Below are positions 27,001 to 42,000 of a stretch of 64,000 nucleotides of DNA, piece after piece; position 1 is the first letter of the stretch; every line of letters starts with the position of its first letter. The notes beneath the pieces are model-generated. The model saw only the letters and a list, made by a program, of their open reading frames with translations. It was not told the DNA's origin and did not search any database. The DNA is taken from the NCBI GenBank assembly GCA_900618425.1, contig UZAN01040168.1, forward strand, positions 10,188-74,187, written 5' to 3'. The DNA is from Echinostoma caproni (Eukaryota > Platyhelminthes > Trematoda > Plagiorchiida > Echinostomatidae). Made by a program: the position numbers and the translations under genes.

Positions 27001-30000
27001 TCACTGCTTAGACATATAATATAAATATTTTTCACGTGGCCATTGTAACTGAGTCTCAGGATGAGATTTGTCCCTGTGCTGTGTTTTCGGTAATACCTAT
27101 ACTCTCAGCAACACGCTAAGTGGTCTCGGGTAACCAACTTACTGCATGTAGGATGTGATGAATTTGTTCAAATTTTTCGGATTGATGGAATGGCGAAGAT
27201 TTTGACGGAAATTTTCCACCGCGTTCCGCAGTTCCACCTCGCTGTCCGTATCCATGATCTGTGGAAGAGAAAGAAAAGAGTGAAAGCAAATCCCTGAAAT
27301 GAATCAAATCGGGTTCACACCCGTTGACGTGTGTTCTTGTTCGTGTTCTGTTTGTAGTGTGAGCATGGAGCGCAGAATTGGAATATGAATAACAGACGAG
27401 AGACTTGGATTAGAATGGACGGGAAAATCGTTTTTGTTTCTGTCTTTTTGTATGGTGCACGTGTGCCTGGACAAATGAGTTGGGAACTATTGAGTGCGAG
27501 CGAGGTACGTGCAATTCCAAATCGGTTACGAGTGATTACAACACTAGTTGCAGACAAACAAATACACATCAGTTGACTGCACTAGGGGAGACAACACGGT
27601 AGACAAGTTGACTTGGGTTGGACCACGGGTCAGACAAAGTTGATCTTTCTCTATGTGCTTGCTCTCAGTCAACAACCGGATGCACAATCTGTGGTTTGTA
27701 ATTCTAACATTCTAAACGGAGTTCGGAAGATAGTTTTAAATGAATAACTTTTAAATTCTTAAGTCTAAACAAAAACAATGTACTTCTGTTTCTCAGAAGT
27801 CATCTCTCTGTGATTTAAAATTTGGCATTGAAATGTTTGACTATTTTTCGGAGGACCAAAGCAACAAGCAATGGAGAACTACAAATTTCTAGCTCCAATT
27901 TCGTTTGTAAGAACCGCAACTAGTTTCAGTTGTATATTTAAATGGCCAATCAAACTTTTGAGTGATTAATTGATAGAGAAAATCTGAGCCCAAATGAAGG
28001 AGTGATTACGAAAAGAGAAGTAGTAAAGCTCTAGTGGACTGACGAGTTTCAAATCCCGAAAAAAATCAATTAAATTATTTCTCACTGCTACCGTACCATC
28101 GGTGGAACAAAATATGATGCTTATACTCCAGCCTTTTTGACATATCTAAAAAGGAGTTGAAAATACTTTATTCTCCCAAGCAGCAGGAACTGACCTAAGG
28201 TGTTGCACCAGTCGCCAACAAGCATCAGTAGGCTAGAACGAAGTGTACCCGAAAGCGCAAAATTCTGTGGGCGATAAGTTGTAAAGATTGAGATTTCTAG
28301 AAAAGGCTTCTTCGTAATTGGTGCTTCACTGGACAACACGGAAGGGAGGACCCCTCAACTAAACCAAGCTCAGATGTCGAAAAAAATCAGATTGTAGTGT
28401 ATTTTCCATTTAGATGTACTGTTTTATCAGCAAGCATCTGAAATCACTCAGTTAGATCAAAAAAATATAAAGGATGCCTCCTGTAGTAAACCATTAGTCA
28501 GAAAAAGTTTCCCAAAGTCTATCAAAAGCACTGAAGCCCTAAATGTTTGCTGTCAATTTCTGGAACTCTATGTATCTTCCCCTCGAGGGTTTTCGCGTAC
28601 ATACTCTCTCAACCTTAAACTCTGTTCGTTCGGATTCTGTGATACGAAGCATTAGGGGAATATCGTGTTACGACAAGGTATATTATTGAAATTTGAGAAA
28701 AGAGAACTAAAGTCATGAACCTACGGGGTATCAATCATAAGGAAAGCAGTATTATAAACATAGCACTGGATAGCAAAGTGCCTCAATGTAGCGATCGATT
28801 TTCTCTCTTATGCATGTGCGCGCGGGCGTCTCACAAGTAGTTCAGAGGTTAGGTTCCAGATTCTTATCAACGGTACGTCACAAATGCTTGCCGTGGTCAT
28901 GCAGACCACAATCACTTTTGTGATGAAGTTGTTGTTGAGCAGTAATATGTAATCAACCGGTAGATCTTTCCTGGATTGTTTACTAATGACTCACGCCTTG
29001 GCACGTTTGGTTTCCAGTTTTCCCACCCTGGGTTGTACACCTCGTTGATCAATCCTGGTAAAGATCAAAACGTCTAGATTTTTTCAAGGCTTGTGACTGA
29101 TTTAAATTGCATCATGAATGTGTCTGTAACTGTTCCGTTATTCAAACATTCGCACAAATTACGTTTGCTCTGAACCGGTTCTATTCACAGTTTCCAGTGT
29201 GTTCCGGACAAAAAGGATTCATTGCACTTGTTGAATCCATTCAACCATACATTCACCACGTTACTTGTGACCCGACATTTCCGAACATTGTACTCGCATC
29301 CCTTCTCCCTGATGCCGGGATTACGCGTTACTGTTTGATGTATTCAACAGTCGGACCACTTTGGCCGGTGCACCACCATCATTACTCCATTCATTTTACC
29401 TCTTCTCCACCACCACTCACCACGCCCCCCTAACTCCACACATACAAACACAAACACATATTTCTGTCCCACCACACACCCACACACACCCAACCGACCA
29501 CACAAACGCACACAAATGACGCAGTCTCACCGCCATTATCCTCCTAATTGTTCTTGACCTTGTACTGGCGTACCCTTGGGTCGGACATGCTGGTCCTGAC
29601 GGTTGGTCTGCCGTACAAGGGTTTGACCGGTCATCCTTGTTCGCTTTTCATCAAATTTTTGTTGCCTCACTATGGTTCCTGTTTCATTGATTCAGTTTCA
29701 CGGTATTCCGGTGCAAACGCACTGAACCACAGATTGTGATATGGATTATTTATCAACAAATTTGTATTTTATTATCGCATCTTGATAAACCTATTTTGCT
29801 ACGAGGCATTTGGTCCTTTGGGGTTTCGCACGTCACTCCACTGCGGACTTCTGATAACGTGAAAATTAACATCACCTTTGCATATTTTATGCAATTGAGC
29901 TCAAAGTTATCACAGTTCATGCTGCATTGCCGCCGGTGGGCTGATGTTTAGTCTATACGCAATGTTGACTGCATTGGTATTGTGCAAACAAGTCTGAGTG

Positions 30001-33000
30001 CCTTAAAATAGAATCAACTTGCACTCCCCCACCCCAGTCCCCAACCCAAAACAACACAGAGTACCCGAGCACGTGAGAGCGAAACCGGGAACGAGGAAAA
30101 TCTCTGTCACCCATCTGTTGACATACGCTAACATGAGTTGCCACGGTAACCGAAATAAGTTGTTCAGTTTGGGGGGAAATTCCCATCCACTTGTCCTCTC
30201 CCCGATCAACAGCCACAGTTTACCTGGCCTTCTGACACAGACATACGCACCCCTCCATCGAAGCTATAGCGTCTCCGTTTATGTGTAGTTAGAACGATGA
30301 GTCTCTATAACTGGTCAAAGTTCAGAAGAATATGAGAAGTGGGAAACAGTCTATAGTAGTGAAGAAATAAGATGGCCAGAAATAAAAATTCTTTGGTTTA
30401 TGATTGATGTAAGGCACGTGATGCATATAATCACTTAAGTTGAGAAAATAATCAGGGAAAGTTCTGCGCCTCATTCACCAGAAGGTGCATATTCACCTGT
30501 GGGTCAAAATCGAGCGAGCTATCTCTACGAAGATAACATTGTTATTTTATGTGGAAAATACAAACAGTTCCAAAGAAAGCTTAATAAAATCAAATCAATA
30601 GCAGCTTTGTGAATGTTATAATATTAATAACACAGCGATGGCGGTAGAGAATTACATTCGTCGACGTTTTAGTTACCGTGGGTAACCTTTCTCAAGGCAG
30701 TAAAACCTGCCTTAATAAATAAACACAATAAACACAACACATGATGCATCGATTCTTCGATACACTCCTTGCAGCATTTGGTCTTGATCTATTAAAAATG
30801 ATCACCAATCGGATTTCTCTGGGGGAAAGCTTGCTAACTAGATCAACCATCGTGCATTCAGTCAACATCGTCTACGATATGTGATTCCCGAATCCCTCCG
30901 TATCAATCCTCTGGATAATTCTGTTCGCTCCAAAAGGGCTGTTTTGACAGCTTCACGGACATTCCTACGACAACGCATTCACGATTGTCATGTAATCATG
31001 CACTCCAGAATAGCTTTCTTATCTACTTTTTCACGTCTGTTTTATTGATAAAAAAGTAGTCTAATTGTAATTTTGTTTACAAGAGTGATTCAATTCGTCA
31101 ACTGCGGGAATGTAAGGAAGCAGCTTTGCTATCTATTATTACACATTCACTGCGAGTGTTCGTTCTCATCTGCAGCTACATTTCCTAGATTGATTACAAT
31201 TCATACCACAGGACCAGGTTCTGGGGTAAAATGAACCACACTGGTGCAAGCAGAGGAAAGTCTGACTGATGAGGAACATAGATACAACGTTTAGATAAAC
31301 TTAAAGCAGTTGGTCTAAGAGTACTCAAACAGCGATGATAATGAAGATGACCTGAGTGACAATCATGATGGATGGTGATGGTGAAAATGATGAAGAAGGA
31401 CGAAAGTGGTTCAAATCGAATCCAACAAGACCCACCTTTTTAACCTTTGACCAGGAGAGGTGAATAATAGATATATGAAAAGGGTACAAAACGAAAGTTT
31501 CATGCAATAAATAATTCACTTGTATCATTTCACGAATTCTTTATTAGAAAATAGCCCGAAAAGAACCCGGAGAAAACGATATAGATTCCAAATGAGTTTC
31601 CTCATGGACGATTGTTTAATTTCACAAACAGATATGGTTTTAAATCGGTCGACCGATGATATGTTGCCAAATAATGTATTTCTCCCTTTTATGATAAGTA
31701 ATTTCTTTGAACTCAACTACTTGCTATAGGTAATAAATTACCACATCCGATTTCCTTTATGGGAGTGTTATAAATAAAGACATGCAATTTTCGTACGTGA
31801 TTTTATCAGTTTCTTTCAAACGTATTCTTTCTGCTTTCCCTAAATCTTCTATCACCAGTCAACGAAGTCACTCAGAAACCACAATTTGAGAATGCCACGT
31901 ACATTTATAAATTTCACTTTACAGAGGACGTTTATAATCTCCCATAGTTTGAACCCGAATAAGGATGAGCATATGAATATTACCCACGGCTTCTTGTTTT
32001 TGGCCATGATCATCTTGATTGGTTGATGGTTGCTCCTGTCGACAAATTGTATGATCCGATGTACTGAACACCATTTGCTAAAGGACTACGTCAGCTTATC
32101 TTCATCTGACAGCCTAGGGGGCCTGACTTTTTAATCACAAAGGCTTGAGGTAGGAACCTTCATTACCCCTTCTCCACCTAAGGTATCCGGGATTTTACAC
32201 GATTTATTGATCTCTTTCGTCGATCAAACTTTGCCATTTCAGACCACTATTCTGGGCATGATCCCTGCTCATTGGAAACTAATNGGTCTTCCATGGCCAA
32301 CATCATACAGGATGCAACCATCCCCCCCCCGCCACCCACTCCCCACCCCTAACGACTCAAACCAGTGTGCATGTGTGAGGATCAAAGTGTGAGCAACATC
32401 CGTTCATGGAACTAGAATGCTGATTATTTCTTCTCCAACCTATCATGATTTTGCCTACTGCCCCTACTAAACAATTCGAAATAAATTGTGATGTATTGGC
32501 TTGCAGAAGAATCACCTCAAACAAGCTTATTCGTTACTCAGTGTTTTCTTATAATGTGTAATGATGGTATATTCAGACAATTTGAACTATTTTTATTTGT
32601 AGGTTTCTTATTCAAATCGATAATTTCGTTCTGTTTCGGAAACATATGCACCTTTTTGGGCAAAAAGGTAAGCATCAATGTTTTCAAGCTTGAGCAATCC
32701 CTGAATCCGTTTACGCCACACTTGAAGCTTTTTGAAAATTGAATAGTGCTGATATTATTTCCAAGCCAGGTTGTGTGCTATCAGTTTTGGCCTGTATCGT
32801 AGAAGTTCAATAAAAAGGCTTGCATTTTCAATCTCTTTATATTTAATTTTATTCTGGCGTAAAATAACTTCAGGATAGAGAAAAATAACTAAATTGAGGT
32901 GTAGTGGAGTAGTAAAGAAGTGAGGTTATGACATGGTTTATTTCGCTTCAGACACACCGTGGAGTTAGTTGCAAAGCACACCCTCGGTTCGCTACAAACG

Positions 33001-36000
33001 ATAAGAAGGAGAATTATTGATTAACACTGAGCGATTGGTAGACAAAACGGCTTTGTTATCTATAAAAATAGTTTGCCTGAATAACCTACGTATCTTCCTC
33101 CGGGAAACAGGGGTATATGGCATATATCGGGGCTAAATTGCTGCAGACGGAAACCGGAACATAACAATTCGCAATAGATTCCTCCTCAAAATTGGTCCTC
33201 TCTGTGGATGGTTTTATGGACAAAAATGCGTTAATTCATCGACCTTGAGAAATATTAATAAATGTTGAAGGTTAGATAAAAATCAAACACAATAAGATTT
33301 CTGTTGATTAGTCTTGGATTACCAGGTTTTAAAATGAGCAAGTAAACATCGGAAAATGTATAGCGTCTTGTATATGTTGATCAAACTTGATTAGTAAAAT
33401 AGAATTATTTGTACTGTTGAGTGAATTTGGCTTGGATCAATTCAGTCCAGCACTGGAGGGGGTAGGGGGCGTGCTAGGGTACTCATTCACCATGAGGTTA
33501 ACTTACCGGTCCGAAGCGATGCAGAATGAGAAAACTTTCTGTTGCTGGATTCATTCCAGACATGTTTAGTTTCCAATTGACCAACTGTAAAGCGTTGCAG
33601 TAGAGTGCAGAAATGGGGAGTAAAAACATTGTGGTATTAATTATCCAATTTTGAGAAAGGATGTTGGACCAGAAACAATTCAGATGGAAGCGAATGAAAT
33701 ATGCGACGCTAATTACGTGAGTTGGACTTTGTTCTTGTTCCGCATGCTAACATCTAAACGATATAGACAATGCTCCCCCAGTCACCAGATTTTAATGGGT
33801 ATCCACGTGACCGTAATCCAACGGACGAATGCAAACAAATCCACAGACGGTTCCAGTAAATCCAACGTTAGCATTCCCTAGTCTAACCACACAACCATTG
33901 TCTCTCCCTCTCTGTGCATATCTCTTATATAAAAGCGTTGGTCACACTTGACTGAATTACATCGACACACCTGCGTTTTCCTATTGATCATATTGAGCAG
34001 GTTGACGACTAATTTGAGAGTAATTTTGGGCTGTGTTTGACTGAGCGCGCGGAAAGAGAAAAAGAGGGCATAACGTGCCAAATCCTCGTTCGTTTTCATT
34101 TAGGGAGATGTTCAGCTTCTCTCCGACCCGCAGGTGTTTCGAGAATAAATGTATCTAGAAGAATTGAGCACCTCGGGAATTCGCATTAAATGCAACTGAT
34201 GACTTGAACACAAACAAACTTAAGCATACTTCCATACAGGTTTCGGTTCGCTTAAACTCATTAAATTACTACACTTTGGAACGAATATTCGTAAACGGTA
34301 TAAACTATCTTTCCGTATAGCTCAGTACACGATTTCAGATACATTCAATAGCTGGACTGTGACCTGGTTACTCCATTATCTCGATGATCTAGTGTAACAG
34401 ACAATCTGGTGAGCTAGGCTGTAAGTGTAAAAACCTTTTCGTGTCAGTAATCATCATTTCCAGTTGAAATTCGCTCAGGATTTTTATCCAGGAAACGTCT
34501 GTGTGATTTCTTTCTAGAAACTTCAACTGAGACAATGCATTCACAAAAGTAACGACTCAGATTATAATGGAGCTGCGCTCCTGTTTCGACGACTGAGAAC
34601 CAGGTTGCTCATATATCAGTCTATGTGGACTGTTAGAGGCCGAACTTCTTCTCGTCGCCTAATATCATACAGTTCCATTTAGACTTTCAGTTGAAATTTT
34701 CTCTAAGAACCCAATCACACACCCTGGGTTTTTATCCAGTATAGTTATTTGATCTATTAAATTCCAAATGTGGTTTGTATTGCTTGATTCACGTGCTGTA
34801 CATTTAGATTTTATTGTAGTAACTGGCTGTGACTTTGGAACGCCTTTCACCTGCTTCTGAGAGGCATGTTGTAAAAGGTGGTATTTATTCTTAGCGTTGT
34901 GCCTGTGTGCTCCTCACACGAAGTTTCTGACAACTGGCGTCATCCGAGTGTGCTTCGTTTATTCGTGAGAATCATAGTTCGTAGCTCACTCTCGATGAGT
35001 ATTTCGCCTTGTTCCAGGTCATGTAGTTTGGAAAATCATGCCGTTCTCCGGTTCAAACAATTTTCTGGACCATAAACTCAATCATGCTGCATGACCTCAG
35101 CGGTTCTTGTTCACTTCATTGTGCGAAGAAAAAGTTTGTCGGTATTGCATAACGGTATACTGCATACGGTTATGAAAAATAGCTGATAGAAGCAATTTTT
35201 GTGACTGGGTGTGAAGTGCACCCCGATAACAGCATCCTGGGTGAAATCATTAGATAGCCATTCAAAACCTCAGAGACACATTTTCCTAGATAAATTATTT
35301 TACAATTGTTTTACAAAAGAACCGCTCAGTTTTCTTATGTGGTGATGAGCTTCATCACTCTCGTACCAGATTGAATGGATCTGGCTGTTCGATTATTGAG
35401 GAATTGCGAAGAATCAGAATGAGATTAATAGCATTCCGTTCTCTACACTTGCCGGACACTCATAAATTCCACTTCCATTCAGCTGTTATTTTTTCTCATC
35501 CTGAAACTGTAGCCTGGATGTTTTCAAGTGGTTTTACCAGTCAGCTTAAAAGTTCCGAGTGTCTGACGGGGAATGCGTTTTTGCTCTGTTTTAATCCTGC
35601 ACCACAAAAGTTGACGAATACGTGTTTACTAACTGTCTTGACCGATCACTTGTCACAAGAGCAAAGTATCGATCGATGTTTAAATAGGGATTTGATTCAG
35701 TTCACTTAAATGCGACGGCCACTTTCAAATTGGAGGCATTCCGCGTGGCTGCAATCAGCCTTATTTTATAGTAGCAAATAAAGCGTTTCACAAAGTGTAT
35801 ATGCCCAAATTGTTCTAAAGACCATATGTCTAATAGATATGTTTGCTTTTGAGGAATGGAGGATTTGATGTGGTTTCAAACTAGGATTCGTCTTGTGTGT
35901 AGCAAATGATGCTTGAACTGGAAAGCTAGGAAGCTCTGGATAGCTGTGTTGATTTGGTTGGGTCACATCAGCAGTGCAAATCCATCGACCCAACTGGGGG

Positions 36001-39000
36001 ATCGAATCCGGGACCCACAAAAAAATACACTGTCCAAAAATATCATCTACTCTTACTATTCCATTTTCTGTCATTTACTGAGTTATAAGAAGAGTATTTT
36101 TATCAAATACGTTTATCATCCTTCATATTTTTCATAAAATCTGAGCAAAACGAAACTTTAGAAAACAGCATTCGAGAAAGAATTTCTTTACAATATATCG
36201 CAGCAGGCGATGACATTTATAAGACTTGATAACACATTTCATTTTCACTTGCATTCTTCTCGCATTCACGATATGGACGCCCAGTTTTCTTTCTTAGTTT
36301 GTCCATCAAAGACTTCAGATTCATTCGCAGATTCATGAAAAACATATATTGATACACAAGTATGTCTCACAAACATAGTGTGCAGTTTTCAACTGGAAGT
36401 ACTCCGTTATTTGCAGGAAATCTTTTGCCAGAGTACTGCTTAATAAATCTCACCACATGCGCTTTCTACATTTGCCACTCACCCCAAGGACAAGCTCACG
36501 ACAGCACGCAAAACAGAGACATATATGTCCTCTGCAACACCGTACCTTGCGCAGGTTCATCTTAACGTCAAACGGATCATCAAAAGTTTTAAAGTCAAAC
36601 TTGGATGAGTTAGCTGAATAGTTCAGCAGGCTTCTTTTCTCTACCGTTCCACTGTTTTGTGTTGCAGCTGAACTTCAACCAGCCATGGGGCAATTTAAAG
36701 CGGTTTTCATGGGTTGATCTGACTGTATTCGACAACGTCATCGGAACCACTGTCTCTTTCGTGGACGCCTCTCGTTCAATTAGACTGGGCGATGGATAGT
36801 TGCGGAAGCAATCCAGGCTGGTCAAAGTGCTTGATTTGGCTTCAGCGCTACGTGTACGAGGAACACAAGTGCAGTCGAAAACAAGTCTTTTACAAATTAA
36901 CTAGACTGGCCGGTAGGTTTATAAAACTTGAAACACAGTGATTGGTAAGAGATACGTTACAAGAATGAAGTATCTATTGTAATCTCGTCTTCTTATTGCA
37001 CTTATGGCTGAAACTTTGTCTCATCCGTTCCCAGTTTTTATACACACACACTTAGGTAAGCAATGAGATGATTTATTTGCAACTTTACTCCATACAAAAT
37101 GGGTTTCAAGTCCCATAATACTTGATGTAGTGAGAAGCTACTCACATTTGCCTGAGTGATACGTTCTTACACGTTGATAAAGCCCTCAAATCCTTAAAAC
37201 AACACGAATCGATGGATTAATTTTTATCTGCAAAAGACAGGTGAAATTACTGTTCAGTTTTTTGATTACAATTAGGATTTGTTTGTGATAAAGCACATTT
37301 ACGTGTTTCGTTAACTTTTATCCGATACCTTCAGTTTGATATTACATTTTTGCAATCAAATGTCTCTTTACGAGTCACTAGAAATGGAACACATTCTGCA
37401 CGGGAACGTGAAACAATTTAAACAAAGTTCTTTTTAATATTTCTCATGGGGAATTTGCAGAAGTTGAAACTAAACGTATTCCTACACCATCGGTAATCGA
37501 TCGTGGACTGGTGGTTGCCCTGAAATTTTGTAAAAGCGTTGACTTGTTTCCGATGCTATCTCATCCCAGACAGAGTGATGGTCGCAACACCATTAATTGA
37601 TATATCACAATGGAACAATAAACCGAATCACGTCTGCTTTTCCAGCGAGCCGGAACATTTTTGGTCAGGCAAAAAAACCGAGTTTAGGTTCGTTTTTCAC
37701 TACATCACACCACAGATGGGCAATTTGCATGCAAGCCACATTTTTCAACTTGCACGCATAAGTATTCAGCGTGACTGATAGAATTTTGATGACATCTTTC
37801 TCGATTAACCGAATTGACTAACTCTACACTATGGGATTCCCGAAAATACCGCGTTTCAAACTGAGATTTCGGATTCGCTATTAACTCAGTGTGTGTGTGT
37901 GTGTGTGTGTGCGTGATCGGGTCCCGCTGTGATAATGTAATCCAAGCACTATGGAGCGCAGCGTTCAACGAGGAGAAACTCTTGTATGCTAAGCAGACTA
38001 GAGCAACTCTTGTTCAATTTTGTCCGTAGTGTGTCTCTCAAAACGGATGCGTTGGGTGACGTTGCCCTGCTAAACCCCGTCGTGTATTTGGTGTATCCTT
38101 CTGTTTCGTGAAACGCTCAATGCCATTTTGAGGCTGATAGGATAGTTGAGTATATGCCACTGAAGTTAGACGTATTTCGTGAATTTTAGAACAGACTACT
38201 CTCGGGTCAAGAAAGCTTGGAATGGCACTATATGTAAGCCCCGGGATATGAGTTTTGGCTTCCGACTGGTTAAATAAAGTGGGAGTAAACGGATGAGTTC
38301 GGTGAAATCAAACCGGTTAAAACAATATGAATATGAGATATTTTCAATCTGATTTTACAAAACTTGACTAAAATTACAGAACTTAGTAACCAAGTTGTAT
38401 CTCTTTCATTTACCAAAGGGTTTGAGAAGAAACTGCGGTAGGGTTCGGTTAACTTGTTTTGTCTTTTGTCATAAGGTCTGACTGTTCAGTCGGAGTAAAC
38501 AACTTATAGTTGCCTAATATCAGCGACTAGAACAAAATGAGACATGTAGCTTTCAAACCAATCCATTGTTACCTTGGTCATGGTCAGCAAAACGTTCGAA
38601 ACAGGTCATTTAAGCCCTCACTTGAGTGCCGCAACGCGACCAGATACGAGACCATAGATATCGATTGATCCACCGCAGTAGAGACGTCAGCGGTAAACAC
38701 TGGTGAACGGATGTCCGTTATGGTTCAGTCTCGTCATCGATGTGAAATTCCTAAGCCAAAAATTACCCTTTGCTTCTTTGTTCGTCATCGTGATTGACAA
38801 TAATAAATTTTCTTGTGCTGTAAGTCTTAAATTAACTTTTGTTTTATTGGTTGATTTAAGAGAACTCTGTCATGATGGTCTAAAACGAAGAATGCCAAAA
38901 GAAAGGGCTCTTCTGTTGATTACAAGAAAGGAATTTTTGAAGACTCCCACGAAGCAAGAGGAGAAAATTACACGGCTTCTTATAAAGAGAAAAAGCTTGA

Positions 39001-42000
39001 TCTTTGATTGGTTCGAAAATGAGGAGCATAATACGATATCCTCTGTACAAAGAAGGAGATAATGAAGTGCTAGGATGCCTATGTGTGTCTACCGGGTTGA
39101 CAACCATTAGTTCTTGAACTAGAATACACCTGATATGTATGTATTATTTTGAGGAAGTGCTTAAGAAGATCTGGTTCACTTATCATCCACCGCACGAAAT
39201 ACTTGGAGCACTACCAAAAGGGAGCAGACAGGATCAAATAATAGTTCCCTCATGAATGACTTTATGCTTTCGGATTCTTGACCAGCCAAAAAACCTATCT
39301 TATAAGCAGGTCTTGTTATTAGAAAATAACGATTACATTGAGAAAGGATGCGAGATAAATATAAATGGTAACTTGAGCAAGCCTAGTACGGATGATGTCG
39401 TGGATTGGGTGAAAAAAAACTTAAGGAAATAAATCCATGAAAACTGTGTAATCAATGCACTACAAGCAGGCTGCATTAACATCGAAAGCTTATTCAAGTA
39501 ACGATTTACAGCTGGATCGCGAATATTTGAGTGAACGGTTCCACAGGAAGTTAAGACGTAAAACTTCAAACCGGAAATCGAGATATGGAGATTTATGAGG
39601 ATATTCTAGAAGGAGACGCCATAAATACAGAATAACTAAGCATTGTTTATCAATAAATTTAGGTTTCTATGATAGAAAAATAGGATATCCCAAAAAAATC
39701 AATATCGTACGTTTTAAAAGAAAAATTAAAAATCAGTAGGTCGTAAATTCGCCTTTTGATTTAGTTATACCAAAATAATTTGTTAAATTATATCGTACCA
39801 CTTCCATAGCAAGGAATCCTCTACGCTTGTTCTTTTGTGGTCCTCAAATAAAGATAGAAAACGCGATACACCCAAAAAATATACCTACGTGTTTGACCAT
39901 TACTGAAAATAGAACTTGCCGAGGGAATTCGAATGTTACGCTAAGAAAATTTGTTTTATCTTTTCTTAAAACCAGTCCAACGGCCGATAAGACACTAGAG
40001 AGGTAGACAGTCTGATAGATAAATTTTAAATACAACCACTTTAATGATAATTGGAACAATTTATACTCACCTTATCTTTAATGGCTTGGGCAAAACTTGC
40101 GGACTGTCCAGTGCAGTGGATGAGAATTGCACCCAGAACCAGACTGTCGTACATAATCTGCAAGTATATAAGTGCGATTAATTCATAGTTGTTAAAGGTG
40201 AGGAGGACGACGATATTAAGTTGCGCATAAACACTGAAAAACTGGGCAATGAGAAGAACAGTTACTTGGGAATAGAGACATCGGCGTTGAAGTTTGCGAT
40301 TTTCACTGTAACATCATGAAAAAAACCAGTATTACCGTACTTGTCTTTTGGTTTCCTAAATAAAATGCTAGATTATCTTTGGTGAATTCCGGTTATGCAT
40401 AGATTAGAACGCTTTCCACAGAGTTGCGTGAATTTTATTATATTCTGATTCGTATGATGTTTGCTGTAGACAGTTGGGATTAGTCATGCAAATCGCAACC
40501 CATGATGCGCGTCGCATAAGAGGTTATCCACCTGTCTGAGTATCGTTATGGTTACTGAACTGCACGGACGTCCCATACTCTGAGATTATATTTAATCCAC
40601 AATGAATTCATTCAAGGATTATGCAGAGACGTCAGTAGAATATTATGCAAGACCTGGAAATCCAGGCAAAGAATGACAGAGAAAATAACTGAACATATAT
40701 GAATTAAAATCGGGAAAACACAGATAAATCAAATTTGGTCTATCTGATTAAAAAGTGTAAAACTTCCCGATTTCAAATAATGGACGCTGCTATTTCTGGA
40801 TTTGTTTAGATCGTTAAACAGGAACATGGAGGTTCTGAGTTCGAATCCTACACCCGTTACCTAATTCTCAATTCGGCTATTCCCCAGGCAGTCTTTGTAG
40901 GGCTGCGGCCTCTTCCTGAATGTTGAATGTAGATCTGGATACACGATAAATCAAAAAGGAAGCAATGGCATTTACGTTTTTCTTCTAAACCATTCATTAC
41001 ATCCACAAACCACGTACAGATGAAATGAACCGGTGACATTCAACTCGCGTATTCATCAACCACAAAATTAGAAAAAAACGAAAAAGCACGGCTTTGTTAA
41101 ATCGATCAGTAATTATTTACTTGCCTAGATTTGTCCCTGCAGACGCGTTGAGTACTGATGAAACATTTATGTGAATTCGAGTCGGGAAATGGATTAATTT
41201 CAGCATTTGGCGCAAACGCAGCTGTTTCATGCCAAATACTATATGATCTTCAGGTTTGCCTCGTGTGAGTGTGAATCATAATTAGAACGAGTCGGTAGAT
41301 TCCTCTCAAAACCTTACCCCAATTTCAAATAAAATGCGAAAGTGATGAGACAACTTTTGGCTGCAGCCGAGCTAATATTAGATGATGACGAGTTCCAAAC
41401 AGGACGAGACAGCTGTTTAACGCTCTTCGCCGGTTATCACAAACATTTCCACCGCACTTAAATGAGCTTATATTAGTTCAATTTAATCAGGCACAAAATG
41501 AAGTAAACGCGAAACGAAAAGCTATGAACCTCCGCATGCACCTTATTAGGGAACCTGAGCATTGAACCCGGGGACCTCTATGCCATTAGGCAAGCATGAT
41601 ATACACATGGCTAAAGGACAGTTAATCAGCCTCTCGTTTTATGTCAAGGTTCATCATAGACTGTTGAAGATATAGGTGCCCTAGAAGGTGGAATTAGCTG
41701 TACAGTACTCTGTAGTTTTGATTTGACACTTTTTTAGTTACTTGCAGGATGAAATTCTTTCTCCAACTAGAAATACTTAGAATGGGTTGAACTCTGGGAC
41801 GTCATTCTACACATACATGGGCAATGAAAAGAAAAATACTTTTATGACAGTCAACGGCGCAAACTAACAACACTCGTTCTTACAATGGGTGTCCCAGCTA
41901 ACCCACCACCTGCTTATCACACCAAACAAGTTCAGTCATAACTGATTCTCTCGCATTCTCATCGGTGACTGCATCATAAAGTCTTTCAATTTTATTAATC

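Larger units (their letters stand above)
21975..27142 (-). other. NDRG: NDRG intron 6 (5,168 bases)
   Basis: The intron starts GTAAGT; its 3' end depends on the exon g acceptor. It holds the inverted-repeat pair at 24109-24712, the second copy of the ~460 bp repeat (24908-25365), a G run at 25512-25520 and a tRNA-like piece near 26157-26205. Confidence 0.75.
33585..40070 (-). other. NDRG: NDRG intron 4 (6,486 bases)
   Basis: The intron starts GTGAGT and ends ACAG. It holds a tRNA-like SINE piece at 35919-36015 and a GT microsatellite at 37889-37911. No coding piece was recognised; open frames at 35371-35709 and 38703-39062 (plus) have no motifs. Confidence 0.75.

Noticed and set aside
34463..34738. 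Inverted similarity around GTTGAAATTT and AATCACACA
   Set aside because: Only about 35 bases with gaps; it could be chance in AT-rich DNA.
37889..37911. CRISPR-like or satellite array
   Set aside because: It is a simple GT microsatellite; no spaced direct repeats were found anywhere in the window.
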